Below are positions 1-9,330 of a stretch of DNA of 45,055 nucleotides, in pieces. Below the pieces are notes generated by a model. It saw nothing but the letters and a program-made list of their open reading frames with translations, did no database searches and was not told the origin of the DNA. Positions within the stretch are counted from its first letter, which is position 1. Each line of letters opens with the position of its first letter. Both the position numbers and the translations under genes were made by a program. The DNA comes from Bacteroidota bacterium (GTDB lineage Bacteria > Bacteroidota > Rhodothermia > Balneolales > Balneolaceae). Location of the stretch: NCBI GenBank assembly GCA_009909035.1, contig JAAAOB010000165.1, forward strand, positions 1 through 45,055, given 5' to 3'.

Positions 1-2450
1 ACGATCTGGTTCAGCAAAACTCCGGGGATCCGGCAGGTGGTATTAGTATTCGTCTGCGCGGACCAAGCTCCCTTTTAGGCTCGGCTGATCCGCTCTATAT
101 TGTTGATGGTGTAATTGTAAATAACGACTCGCCGGAGCTCATCGATATCGGCGGAACGGCACAAAACAGGCTGGTGGATATTAACCCCAACGATATTGAA
201 CGCATCGAGGTCGTGAAAGGGGCAGCCGCTGCCGCTCTCTATGGCTCACGTGCAAACAACGGGGTTGTTCAGATTTTCACGAAACGCGGGCAATCAGGAG
301 AGCCGAAATTTACCTATAACGCCAATGTTCAGATTCATAACATTCGGAAAACCATCCCGGTAAATGAAGCGCAGGTAAATAATGATGGCACACCAAACCC
401 CGACATTCAGCGGTTCGATTTCCAGGACTTTATCTTTCGAACGGCAGTGGGAACGGATCAAAACCTCTCGATTTCAGGTGGTTCTGAAGACACCCGGTAT
501 TTTGTTTCCGGCTCATACTTTTCGAATGAAGGAATTGTTGAAGGGAACAATTTCGAAAGAACGACGGCACGGCTCAACCTGGATCAAACGCTGACCAACT
601 GGGCCACATTGTCGATTGGGCTTAACTATTCCAATTCCAACAGTGTGGAGATTCCCAACGGTGGCCTGAACTCCTCATTTGGCGCACTTACCGGGTTCAT
701 CTTCGGCCCCAATACGTTTGATCCGCGCCCCGATCCCGAAACCGGTGAGTTTCCTCAAAATGCAGTACTTGCAAACCCGCTCGAAGTCATTGAAAAATAT
801 GATTTTACCCAGGATATTGATCGAATTATCGGGAACGCAAAACTTACCTTGCTGCCTTTTGATGATGTCTCCATCGATTACACCATTGGATTAGATACCT
901 ACGACCAGGCGTCTCGCGCATTTATTCCATCCGGAACGTCCGCACCGGGCCTTGGAACAGGATTTGGCCGGCGGGCCGAGCGAGGTTTTCTACAGCTGAA
1001 TAACGATTTAAACATTCGGTATAACAGCTTCCTGACCGATGACCTTGAACTCACCGCGTTAGTTGGCGGGTCCATTCAGTACGAAGAGGTGGAGCAATTT
1101 GCAAGTCAATCCACACAATTCAGCCCGTTTATCAACGTAGTGGGCGGCGGTTCGAACTTCGATCAGCCGGGAGAATTTCTTTCCGAAATCGCGATTTACG
1201 GGATTTTTGCCCAGCAAACACTCGGTTTCAGAGACCGCTATTTCTTAACGGCTGCCGGCCGGTTTGATGCATCATCAGTGTTCGGTCCGGATGATCGATG
1301 GCAGTTCTTTCCGAAGGTAAGCGGCTCATACGTACTCTCTAACGAATCGTTCTGGAAAGAGAATGTATCCAAAGGGTTTATCTCCAGCATCAAACTCAGG
1401 GGATCCCTTGGAGCATCCGGCGGGCAGACCTCTATCGGTGCCTTTGACAGGTTTACAACGTTTAGCCCGCAGTCAATATCCGGCCGGAGTGCACTGCTTC
1501 CTTCCACGCAGCAGGGAGCCCTGGATGTGAAACCTGAGCGGCAAAGAGAAATTGAAGTTGGAGCCGATCTCGGCTTTTTAAACGACCGGCTTGCCGTGGA
1601 GTTCACATGGTTTAACCAGGAAGTAGATGACCTTCTGCTGTTCCGTTCTGCAGCCCCGAGTTCCGGTTTTCTCAGCCAACTGGGCAACTTTGGTGAACTC
1701 ACAAATGAGGGTATTGAACTGCTGGTACGGGCAGTTCCGGTCAACACATCAAAGGTCCGGTGGACCACCACTGCAACGTTTTCGACTTACGAAAATGAGG
1801 TAAGCGGTGTAGAGGGAGGCCGGATTACCATTCCGGATTCCTTCGGCCAGGTGGCCGCCATTAACGGTGAGCCGCTTGGTGTCTTTTTCAGCTCGGCGTT
1901 TGAACGAACGGAAAGCGGTGAAATCGCCACAGACGAAAACGGGCTGCCGCTTCGTGCCGCAGAAAGCAAAATTATAGGGGATCCAAACCCGGATTGGATT
2001 GGTTCATTCATAAATGAAGTGAATATCGGCAACTGGGATTTTCGTGCTCAGCTTGATGCGTCCTACGGTAACGATGTCTTCAATTTTACACGTCGCCTGG
2101 GTGCATTCTTCCCATTCGGTACGCATGAAGATCTCGAAAAAGAGCTTGAAGGCGATCTTCCAGATGGGTTTAACGCACGCGTGTTCGGCATTTTTGAACA
2201 CTGGGTTGAGGATGGATCCTATTTGAAATTACGTGAAGTTTCCGCTTCCTACACGCTCTTTCCGGAGCTTTTAGGAATTGAGAGTCTCAAAATGAGCATT
2301 ATCGGACGTAATCTTTTTTCAATAGACGATTACAGCGGGTATGATCCAGAAACCAATGTTGGCGGTCAGCGAACAGCTGTTCGAGGGTTCGACTTTGTAC
2401 AAGTTCCGATCCCAAGAAGCTTTCAGTTTGGTATCACAGCTAACTTTTAA
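1..2450 (+). CDS. SusC/RagA-like TonB-dependent outer-membrane receptor, 5'-truncated
   Basis: The reading frame is open from base 3, so the gene starts outside the window; the internal GTG at 174 is not a start. Visible is the end of the plug domain, with the RLRGPSSL and YIVDGV stretches and the SusC signature ending ALYGSRANNGVVQIFTK. A long beta-barrel follows, rich in alternating aromatic and polar strands, and it closes with a terminal Phe (ITANF), as expected for outer-membrane barrel insertion. SusC proteins import large nutrients such as glycans or peptides across the outer membrane, powered by TonB. The signal peptide, any CarboxypepD_reg-like domain and the TonB box would lie upstream and cannot be seen. 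The SusD partner follows after 12 bases. The substrate cannot be deduced because no glycosidase or protease sits beside the pair. Confidence 0.95.
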   Translation, partial: DLVQQNSGDPAGGISIRLRGPSSLLGSADPLYIVDGVIVNNDSPELIDIGGTAQNRLVDINPNDIERIEVVKGAAAAALYGSRANNGVVQIFTKRGQSGEPKFTYNANVQIHNIRKTIPVNEAQVNNDGTPNPDIQRFDFQDFIFRTAVGTDQNLSISGGSEDTRYFVSGSYFSNEGIVEGNNFERTTARLNLDQTLTNWATLSIGLNYSNSNSVEIPNGGLNSSFGALTGFIFGPNTFDPRPDPETGEFPQNAVLANPLEVIEKYDFTQDIDRIIGNAKLTLLPFDDVSIDYTIGLDTYDQASRAFIPSGTSAPGLGTGFGRRAERGFLQLNNDLNIRYNSFLTDDLELTALVGGSIQYEEVEQFASQSTQFSPFINVVGGGSNFDQPGEFLSEIAIYGIFAQQTLGFRDRYFLTAAGRFDASSVFGPDDRWQFFPKVSGSYVLSNESFWKENVSKGFISSIKLRGSLGASGGQTSIGAFDRFTTFSPQSISGRSALLPSTQQGALDVKPERQREIEVGADLGFLNDRLAVEFTWFNQEVDDLLLFRSAAPSSGFLSQLGNFGELTNEGIELLVRAVPVNTSKVRWTTTATFSTYENEVSGVEGGRITIPDSFGQVAAINGEPLGVFFSSAFERTESGEIATDENGLPLRAAESKIIGDPNPDWIGSFINEVNIGNWDFRAQLDASYGNDVFNFTRRLGAFFPFGTHEDLEKELEGDLPDGFNARVFGIFEHWVEDGSYLKLREVSASYTLFPELLGIESLKMSIIGRNLFSIDDYSGYDPETNVGGQRTAVRGFDFVQVPIPRSFQFGITANF

Positions 2451-2462
2451 TCGTCACTTTAT

Positions 2463-3803
2463 ATGGATATCACAATGAATTACACCAGAATATTTCTTTA
2501 CGCTTTTGCATTCGTACTACTTTCAGTTATCAGCGCATGTGATCTCGATATCACCAACCCAAACCAGGCCACCGATGATGAGGTACTGGGCACCGCCGAG
2601 GGAATCGAAAATCTTGCGGTGGGAATCCAGGGGTTCTATTCCGAAACAGCCCTCCCGGCCGCTGTGTTTGCACCGGCGGTAACCACGCGCGAAATGGCGA
2701 TAAACACGACCTTTTCAAGCCTTGTGGAACTGGAATTGGGCGGCACCAACCTGCCCCCGGAAAACAGCCGCGTAAACCGTGTCTGGAACAATATGATGAG
2801 AACCATCTCTATGGCCGATCAGATTATTGAAAATGCGCCCGGCACCATCACCGAGGCAGGAGATCTGAGCGGTATCCTTGCACTTGCCGAGATCCACAAG
2901 GCGATGGCACTCGGGTACGTTGTGCAATCATTTCAGCAATCGCCCATATCAACTGAGGAGGAGGCTCCATTCCTGCCAAGAAACGAAGTCCTTGCTGAAT
3001 CCATCGAGTTGTTAGACAGTGCACTCACCCGAATCACGGCGGTTCAACCCAGTGAAAACTTCAACAACAATATACTGCTTCCCGGATTCGACATGGTGAA
3101 TACTATTCATGCCTACCGTGCACGTCATTTCTTGCTGGCAGGTGAATACCAGGCCGCCATCAACGCTGCCGATCAGGTGGATCCGGAGGCTACCTCCACA
3201 TTCACGTATGACGGCTCCGTATCCAGAAATCCAATCTGGGCCGGTGTGTTGAGTGGTGATGAGGGACAAGAGTACGCCCCTCGCGATAATTTCGGCACGC
3301 CAGTGTCTGAAACCGGCGACCAGAGAATTGATTTCTACCTGGAACCGTCGGAAGACGTGAGCACCCCGAACAGCCTGCCTATTGATGATTTGGAAGGATT
3401 CTTCAGCTCTGCTTCTTCTCCTATTCCTGTATATCTACCCGGTGAAATGAATCTAATCAGGGCCGAGGCGTATGTGAACCTGGACCAGCCGGATAACGCC
3501 GTTGACGAAATCGATGCCATCAGAACGAAAACGTCGGCTGAAGATCCATTCGGACTGGGTGCCGGGTTACCCGAATATGCGGGCGGACTGGATGATGAAT
3601 CCCTCTTCACCGAAATCTATCGTCAGCGCAGTGCTGAGCTCTTCATGACCGGCCTTCGTTTTGACGATATGAGGCGACTGGGACGACCTGCACCTTCCGG
3701 GGCAAACCCTCCGCTTGATGCTGAACGTAACCGGATCTGGTATCCATATACCACACAGGAGCGTCAGAATAATCCGAACACTCCTCCCAATCCTGAAATT
3801 TAA
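2463..3803 (+). CDS. SusD/RagB-like outer-membrane nutrient-binding lipoprotein
   Basis: The 446-residue protein has a lipoprotein signal peptide with lipobox SVISAC followed by acidic residues (DLDITNPN), as is usual for SusD proteins that are lipidated and surface-exposed. The body is helix-rich and TPR-like. The C-terminal part carries the family's RAEAYVNL helix and the RSAELFMTGLRFDDMRRLGRP stretch. SusD proteins sit as a lid on the SusC barrel and capture ligand. The gene lies 12 bases behind the receptor and is surely co-transcribed with it. An alternative ATG at 2475 would give a slightly shorter, more typical signal peptide; there is no Shine-Dalgarno sequence to decide. A terminator follows at 3863-3900. 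The family assignment is firm, but the ligand is unknown. Confidence 0.93.
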   Translation: MDITMNYTRIFLYAFAFVLLSVISACDLDITNPNQATDDEVLGTAEGIENLAVGIQGFYSETALPAAVFAPAVTTREMAINTTFSSLVELELGGTNLPPENSRVNRVWNNMMRTISMADQIIENAPGTITEAGDLSGILALAEIHKAMALGYVVQSFQQSPISTEEEAPFLPRNEVLAESIELLDSALTRITAVQPSENFNNNILLPGFDMVNTIHAYRARHFLLAGEYQAAINAADQVDPEATSTFTYDGSVSRNPIWAGVLSGDEGQEYAPRDNFGTPVSETGDQRIDFYLEPSEDVSTPNSLPIDDLEGFFSSASSPIPVYLPGEMNLIRAEAYVNLDQPDNAVDEIDAIRTKTSAEDPFGLGAGLPEYAGGLDDESLFTEIYRQRSAELFMTGLRFDDMRRLGRPAPSGANPPLDAERNRIWYPYTTQERQNNPNTPPNPEI

Positions 3804-3862
3804 GGCCAACCAACGCTTCGGCAGGTGCAGTAAAACTGCCCTATCAGAGTGATTAAAAAAAT

Positions 3863-3900
3863 AAGCCACGCATGAATTTACTTTAGGCGTGGCTTTTTTA
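3863..3900. terminator. Bidirectional intrinsic terminator between susD-like and GDPD genes
   Basis: A 9-bp perfect stem, AAGCCACGC (3863-3871) with GCGTGGCTT (3887-3895), encloses a 15-base loop. It is followed by a T-run on the plus strand and preceded by an A-run that becomes a T-run on the minus strand. It lies between two convergent genes, so it can end both the SusC/SusD transcript and the phosphodiesterase transcript. Confidence 0.85.
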
Positions 3901-3945
3901 TGTACATTTATTACTCTTCACCTGCCATCAGGCTGAGAATAGGTT

Positions 3946-4842
3946 TCAGAGGTTCAATGCTGTTGGTGCCCGGTTCGGGTAATCGGTTATTATTCCATCC
4001 ACGCCCATCTCCAGCAGGCGAATCATCTGATCGCGTTTATTGATGGTCCAGGGCACAATGTCCATGCCCCGGGTGTGAACTTCCTCGATTAGGCCGGGAG
4101 TGACCAGCTGATACTCAGGACTCCAGATGTCCGGTTCGTACCCCAGGATTTCCACCATCCGTTCAACGGTTTGATCTTTTCTGAATACCAGCATTGCCTG
4201 ACGGACACTGCCATCCATTTCATTCAGTGCAATAAGTGTGGCCGGATCAAATGATTGTACAGTTGCACGGTCGAGAATCTGAAGATCTTTGATCTCTTCG
4301 TACAGAAGGCGAGATTGCTCCCCCGGTTCCGGAGTAAAAACGCCATACCACTCGGGCTTGCTTTTCGTCTCAATATTGTAATGAACGGGTTCCAGGCCCT
4401 GGGATTCTACGTATCCATCCACGCTCTGAACCACCTCTCTCAAAAGCGGTTTTGTAACAGCCATCGATTGTTGTTCAGGAAAATCAGGATGCCCGCGTTT
4501 TCCAACATCAAAGAGTTTGATCTCTTCAATCGTCATTTCATAAATATTAAGCTCCATCTCCTCCTCTTCAGTGACGGGTGTACCGTCCGGCTTCGTGCTT
4601 ATGTGATGGTTAAACCACGGTTCGTGAGAGACAAGAAGATTGCCATCAGCCGTAACTACTACATCCAGCTCCATTGTATCAGCCCCGTGATCTACTGCTT
4701 TTAAAAAGGAGGGGATTGTATTTTCAGGCGCCAGTCCCCGGGCACCGCGATGCCCCTGGAGATCATAATCGTATGTTGGAACGTCTACGGTACAGGATGG
4801 TAACAAAAAAGAGAAGAACGTAAGGAGGATGAGTGTTTTCAT
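3946..4842 (-). CDS. Glycerophosphodiester phosphodiesterase family lipoprotein
   Basis: The protein is about 298 residues from the ATG at 4842; the longer frame would need a TTG at 4848. An N-terminal lipoprotein signal ends in LLPSC. The GDPD TIM-barrel motifs follow in order: HRGARG, PENT, the metal-binding ELD (MELDVVVTADG) and SHEP. Near the C-terminus come VPWTINK and DGIITDYPNR. The family hydrolyses glycerophosphodiesters from phospholipid turnover to glycerol-3-phosphate and an alcohol. A lipid anchor places this copy in the periplasm or outer membrane, facing outward. It is convergent with the SusD gene and appears monocistronic. Confidence is high for the family; the exact substrate is inferred only. 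Confidence 0.92.
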   Translation of the reverse strand: MKTLILLTFFSFLLPSCTVDVPTYDYDLQGHRGARGLAPENTIPSFLKAVDHGADTMELDVVVTADGNLLVSHEPWFNHHISTKPDGTPVTEEEEMELNIYEMTIEEIKLFDVGKRGHPDFPEQQSMAVTKPLLREVVQSVDGYVESQGLEPVHYNIETKSKPEWYGVFTPEPGEQSRLLYEEIKDLQILDRATVQSFDPATLIALNEMDGSVRQAMLVFRKDQTVERMVEILGYEPDIWSPEYQLVTPGLIEEVHTRGMDIVPWTINKRDQMIRLLEMGVDGIITDYPNRAPTALNL

Positions 4843-5038
4843 TTGCAATGTAAATTGATGATTGTTGATCGTAGACCGTACATGTCCGTCAACTGCCGAA
4901 CCGTTATCTACAGGGGCCCATAAAGCAGAAACGACTGGTGAAAATATGAAAAAGTGATTTTATAAAAGACGTATAATCTTTATTGAAAGCAGTATCTAAA
5001 AACGATGGTTTGAACCTACGGTACATCCCAGCATTGGT

Positions 5039-5848
5039 TTACATTCTGCGATGCGTGATAGCGGGTAGCTTACGGCGAACATCCTCCACGACTTGAAGGT
5101 CAAGATCGAATACAATTACCCCGGATTCTTCTCCGGCATCTCGTAAAACCGTTCCCCACGGGTCGATGATAAGCGAGTGTCCATAGGTTTCACGTTTTTC
5201 TCCGTGTCGCCCGGTTTGTGCAGGCGCTATAACATAACAGCTGTTTTCAATTGCCCTGGCACGAAGCAGCACGTCCCAGTGGGCTTTTCCTGTTGGCCGG
5301 GTAAATGCAGAGGGGACTGTTAATATTTGGGCTCCTTTTTCCATCAATTTCCGATAGAGTTCAGGGAATCGCACATCGTAGCAGATTGAAAACCCGATCG
5401 CCGGCAGATCATCATTTCTGTACACAACGGCTTCTGGCCTGCCGCCCTGCACAGTAGCGGACTCCCGGTATGTATCATTTTTCGTGACGCTCACATCGAA
5501 CAGATGAATTTTATCATAAGCGGCAGCTACGGAACCGTCCCGTAACACAAGCAGGCTCCGATTGTAAATTTTTCCCTCCCCTGCAGATGCGGGATATCCT
5601 CCGCCAAGAATAGCAATATCAAGTTGAGAAGCCCAGGCCGGAAGCTCACGCTCCACCGCTTTGGCAATGTATGGTGCCTGCCGGAATTTTTCTCTCTCAT
5701 CTCCCAAAAATGCAAAATTTTCGGGCAGGCAGACCAGTTCGGCTCCCTGATCGGCCGCCTCTTCAACAAGTGTTCTCGCCTGCCTGATACTTTGCTCGCT
5801 ATCCGGCTGGCTGTTTAACTGAATAGCCGCTGTTCGTATCGTCTTCAT
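5039..5848 (-). CDS. Nit-type carbon-nitrogen hydrolase (nitrilase superfamily amidase)
   Basis: The 269-residue protein is full length for the Nit1/Nit2 branch. The Glu-Lys-Cys triad is visible: E43 in LPENF, K113 in YDKIHLFDV and C156 in SICYDVRFPELYR. The KIHLFDV and CYDVRFPEL wording is typical of the branch that includes deaminated-glutathione amidase and omega-amidase, which hydrolyse side-product amides (metabolite repair). The protein is cytosolic, with no signal peptide. It is divergent from the OsmC-like gene, with a shared upstream region of about 138 bases. The exact substrate within the branch is not settled by sequence. Confidence 0.9.
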   Translation of the reverse strand: MKTIRTAAIQLNSQPDSEQSIRQARTLVEEAADQGAELVCLPENFAFLGDEREKFRQAPYIAKAVERELPAWASQLDIAILGGGYPASAGEGKIYNRSLLVLRDGSVAAAYDKIHLFDVSVTKNDTYRESATVQGGRPEAVVYRNDDLPAIGFSICYDVRFPELYRKLMEKGAQILTVPSAFTRPTGKAHWDVLLRARAIENSCYVIAPAQTGRHGEKRETYGHSLIIDPWGTVLRDAGEESGVIVFDLDLQVVEDVRRKLPAITHRRM

Positions 5849-5986
5849 AAGCTGGTTTGACGTTTGGGTTCGAGTGTCATCATCACCGGAAGATACATTC
5901 CCTCCGATTTAATTTCAGATTTGTTCCGAAAGCTGTTTACCTTCAATACAATTACAAACACTCACCGTATCATCTACCATATTGAA

Positions 5987-6499
5987 ATGAATTCAGAAAC
6001 ACTACGTGCGCTACAATCTCCATTAAAATCAAAGTATAAAAAGAACCCGGACTCTGCTGTTGTGACGCTCTCTTCGGAAGGAAAGATAGGATCGGGTGTT
6101 ACCTGTAAAGTAGATACGGGTAAGGCGTTGGTTGAAGCCGGTCTTCATCCGGCAACCGGCGGAGACGGAATGGCCGTCTGCTCTGGCGATATGCTCCTGG
6201 ATGCCCTGGCAGCATGTGCAGGCGTCACGCTCAATGCTGTATCAACAGCAATCGGGATAGATCTTGGCGAAGAGACGAAAGTGACAGCCGAAGGCGATCT
6301 CGACTTCCGGGGCACCCTCGGGGTTTCGAAGGAGGCACCGGTTGGTTTCAAGGAAATTCGGCTCACCTTTCATCTTGATACCGACGCGGATGAAGAGCAA
6401 ATCTCGACCCTGATCAAATTATCAGAACGTTACTGCGTTGTTTTTCAGACGCTAATCAATCCTCCGTCATTAATCACAAGCCACAAGCGCGTGCAGTAA
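5987..6499 (+). CDS. OsmC/Ohr-family protein
   Basis: I place the start at the ATG at 5987, giving 170 residues. The frame extends upstream to 5864, but those residues have no family resemblance and would fill the divergent promoter region. The OsmC fold signature is present: GGDGMAVCSGDMLLDALAAC, with Cys77 in the central helix, and a second conserved cysteine, Cys150, in ERYCVVFQTL. In OsmC and Ohr this pair reduces hydroperoxides using thiol reductants. This protein belongs to the broader YhfA/OsmC-like group, where some members have other roles. The neighbour is a divergently transcribed Nit amidase. The family call is solid; peroxidase activity is inferred. Confidence 0.87.
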   Translation: MNSETLRALQSPLKSKYKKNPDSAVVTLSSEGKIGSGVTCKVDTGKALVEAGLHPATGGDGMAVCSGDMLLDALAACAGVTLNAVSTAIGIDLGEETKVTAEGDLDFRGTLGVSKEAPVGFKEIRLTFHLDTDADEEQISTLIKLSERYCVVFQTLINPPSLITSHKRVQ

Positions 6500-6566
6500 T
6501 CCGAATGCGAAAGGTGCACTCTAATTTTCGGGCCCAAAGCACGAATCAATCGGCCGGCTGTTAGAA

Positions 6567-7469
6567 TTAGTTTGCTTTTTCATCTTCAGGTGACCCCTCA
6601 TGTAAATAACTGATGGTTCGCTGCGGGAATGGAATAACCACTCCCTCTTTATCAAACCGCTTCTTGATCGATTCGAGGAGATCGCACTCCATAGCAAATG
6701 CTTTTGCGGGATCTTCTGCCCAGGCCCAGGCTCTGAGATTCACAGAAGATTCTGCCAGTATGACCACCCGCACAGTAACCCTTGGCATCTCGTTGGCTAT
6801 ATCTTCCTCTGTACGAACATCGATATTGAACGGGTGGTTTTGCACCTCCTCACTCATGATCGCTTTCGCTTTATCAATATCGGAACTATAGCAGATGCCC
6901 ACTTCGATGAACTTGCACAATTTGTCATCTGTGTAGTTAGAGTTTACAAGAATTTCATTGCTGATAATGGAATTGGGAATTATAATACGCTGATTTTCAA
7001 AATCACGGATAATTGTGTGCCGCAGATTGATATCTTCAACAATCCCACGCAGCCTCTCTTGTACTGTGATTCGGTCATTTATTCTGTAGGGCTTAAAAAT
7101 GACGATAAACACCCCGCTGATTATATTACCCAGCGCCTGTTGCGATGCAAATCCAATAACAATAGCCAGGATTCCGGCACTGGCAAGCATCGACTGGGCT
7201 ATGTGTTTCAGAGAAGGAATATTCCATATCGCGAAACTGATACCTGTAATATAAATCAGAGCCAATAGTGCATAGTAGAGGAACCGGTAATTCGTTGGAT
7301 CTTCGATTTCATCATGCACTCTCGACTCTTCAAAACGGTTAAAAGCTCGTTTCAGAAGCCACTGTGCAAAAATAGTTAGCACCAGAATAGCGATGACCGT
7401 GAGGGTCAGTGCAAATTCATCCATAATTCCATTCCAAAACTCCAAAACCGCGTCAAAATTAAATGTCAT
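6567..7469 (-). CDS. MscS-family mechanosensitive ion channel
   Basis: The protein has 300 residues, close to the minimal MscS architecture. Transmembrane helices lie at about 18-38, 62-83 and 92-125. The third is the glycine/alanine-rich pore helix (ASAGILAIVIGFASQQALGNIISG) and continues into FKPYRINDRI, the start of the cytosolic beta domain. An alpha/beta vestibule follows to the end. Such channels open on membrane tension and release solutes on hypo-osmotic shock. The start codon overlaps the stop of the upstream lipoprotein gene (ATGA at 7466-7469), so the two are probably translationally coupled. Confidence 0.93.
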   Translation of the reverse strand: MTFNFDAVLEFWNGIMDEFALTLTVIAILVLTIFAQWLLKRAFNRFEESRVHDEIEDPTNYRFLYYALLALIYITGISFAIWNIPSLKHIAQSMLASAGILAIVIGFASQQALGNIISGVFIVIFKPYRINDRITVQERLRGIVEDINLRHTIIRDFENQRIIIPNSIISNEILVNSNYTDDKLCKFIEVGICYSSDIDKAKAIMSEEVQNHPFNIDVRTEEDIANEMPRVTVRVVILAESSVNLRAWAWAEDPAKAFAMECDLLESIKKRFDKEGVVIPFPQRTISYLHEGSPEDEKAN

Positions 7470-9151
7470 GGATTGTCTCTGTTTTGATTTTCTACTTCAG
7501 GTCGTTCGTTACGCTGGTTTTCACCGGGCATCGATGAGAACTCAATCGAAACATCAGATGTAAAACCTTCTCTAACCGGGATATTACGACGTAAAAAATA
7601 GGGCTCTGGAGCACTGAAGGGATCTATGGACCCCGTGTCCCAGCGTCCATTCTCATCGATATCTCTGTACAGTTTGGCGTGATATTCAACCGGCGCAAGA
7701 TTCTCTACTACGAATGAGCCTGTAAAAAGAGTATCAATCTGCAGATCCCCACGTTCATTCTCTAACAGTAACCGGGTGATGGTGGTCGTGTCCTCATCAG
7801 ATGGGTTAAATTCAATGTTGCCAAGCTCGTTGCGCTGCCAGATTTCCGGCTCAATCGTTCTGCGTTCCATGAAGTCCGGGTCCCAAACACCGAAAGCATA
7901 CCGGATACCGCCCTGCCACTCCTCGTCAGGGAAAATCAGAAGTTTATGCCGGCGCACCTCCACCGGCTGATAATCGTCTACCCTTTTCTCTCCTTCAAAC
8001 ACAATCAGTGAATCGGTAATTGCGTCATCATTTATGAATTTCGAATAGGTAACTTCAAGGGGCTGATCCGGGAAGAGACCGTTTTCGGCGTTGGTTTCTA
8101 CATAACGCATCGTGGCTGTATCAGGCTCAGCAGATCCCGGAACCGGGTCGGCCGTTACCTGCAGCGGGTTGCCTTGACTGTCGCGAAAACCGGTCGCCTC
8201 TATGCTGAATCGGTTCTCCTCATCCAGGGCATCTTCAGCCTGGGCGAACAGAATTTGACTCTCCTGCCGGCTTTTATAAAGTGGATAGGCCGCTGAAAAC
8301 GGAGCCCCGAGGGAGTCTCTGATCGTAAAACGAGCACCATCATCCCAAAAAAGCTCTTCTGAATTTCGGAGCCTCAGCCTTACGTCCGACAGCAGCCCCA
8401 CACCTTCAAGCCGTGGAGAGGTTGTATCGGGCCGCTGAATATAAATTGTGCCGAGATCCACCTCTCCACCCTGCTTCACAAAAATAGAATCGGTATGAAA
8501 AGGCTGGGCACGTTCTCTTTCCGGATTCCATCGCCGGTCCCTGTTCACGTCATCCACCCAAATGGCGCTGTAGGCTCCCTCCCTCAGATAGGAAAACTCA
8601 ACGCTACCAGACGTATCAGACTGGGCCACATAGTTTGCAGGCTGCGAAAATTCCACCGGTTCACGATAAAGAAAAACCCGCTCACCTGCTTCAACGGATC
8701 CTTTTTCGGAATCTCTCAGCCGTGCGGTAACATTTCCCTCGTCAATTACAGGGCCGGTTGAAAATGCAAGACTAAATGAAGAGGGCATTTCATTGTTGCG
8801 GGTATCTGATATATCCGAACCCATAACAACAATGATGGTGGTGTTTTCAGGCAGCTCCTCTTCAAATTCGATGATAGCGGTCCGGCGGCTGAAACCGACC
8901 TCAAACTGAATGTCAAGATTGGGTTCAATAGTAACGGATGAGCGTACCGATGCCCTGTCAGGAAATTTTGAAAATTCAACGCGGACTTCGTTTCCGGAAA
9001 AATTGGTTGTGCCAACATCCGGTGTTGTCCCAATTATTTCAGGAGGGGTGCGATCCGGGGGGCCACCTGTTGGAGCTACCGGAGTTGCGCATCCGTGCAA
9101 AAACAGGGTGTCAACTACGATCAAGAAGAAAATAATTCGTAAAACGTTCAA
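7466..9151 (-). CDS. Ig-like (SbsA-type) domain lipoprotein
   Basis: The 561-residue lipoprotein has signal peptide and lipobox LHGC (Cys21), followed by the Bacteroidota-typical start of the mature protein (APTGGPPDRTPPEI). A first Ig-like domain of the SbsA/Big_5 kind covers about 37-135 (IIGTTPDVGTTNF to SLAFSTGP). A carbohydrate-binding-like beta domain follows, with the phrase YSAIWVDDVNRDRRWNP. A second copy of that motif lies near the C-terminus (YRDIDENGRWDTGS). The start codon is TTG; no in-frame ATG gives a signal peptide. The protein is likely anchored in the outer membrane. The function is unknown. Proteins with this header are widespread in Bacteroidota. Confidence 0.85.
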   Translation of the reverse strand: MNVLRIIFFLIVVDTLFLHGCATPVAPTGGPPDRTPPEIIGTTPDVGTTNFSGNEVRVEFSKFPDRASVRSSVTIEPNLDIQFEVGFSRRTAIIEFEEELPENTTIIVVMGSDISDTRNNEMPSSFSLAFSTGPVIDEGNVTARLRDSEKGSVEAGERVFLYREPVEFSQPANYVAQSDTSGSVEFSYLREGAYSAIWVDDVNRDRRWNPERERAQPFHTDSIFVKQGGEVDLGTIYIQRPDTTSPRLEGVGLLSDVRLRLRNSEELFWDDGARFTIRDSLGAPFSAAYPLYKSRQESQILFAQAEDALDEENRFSIEATGFRDSQGNPLQVTADPVPGSAEPDTATMRYVETNAENGLFPDQPLEVTYSKFINDDAITDSLIVFEGEKRVDDYQPVEVRRHKLLIFPDEEWQGGIRYAFGVWDPDFMERRTIEPEIWQRNELGNIEFNPSDEDTTTITRLLLENERGDLQIDTLFTGSFVVENLAPVEYHAKLYRDIDENGRWDTGSIDPFSAPEPYFLRRNIPVREGFTSDVSIEFSSMPGENQRNERPEVENQNRDNP

Positions 9152-9330
9152 CGATCTTATTTTAGAATGAATAAAAGACGAAAGATAATGAACTTTCCAT
9201 CCTTTAATGAACAGGTTTTTTAATCATCAGGCTATAGTTCAGGTCATCAAGAAAGCCATTGAATTTTTGTTAATAAAACGGCTTGAAATTATTCCAATCA
9301 ATGGAGTGGATACGATCCTGTACATCTCCT

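Noticed and set aside
1238-1771. A 177-codon minus-strand frame inside the SusC-like gene
   Set aside because: It is a shadow of the beta-barrel coding sequence; the composition is random and nothing is recognisable.
4970-5038. GGTTTGAACC-like string resembling a tRNA T-loop
   Set aside because: No acceptor, D or anticodon stems can be built around it.
5864-5986. Upstream extension of the OsmC-like frame
   Set aside because: The extra residues have no OsmC similarity and cover the divergent promoter region; the ATG at 5987 gives a normal-length protein.
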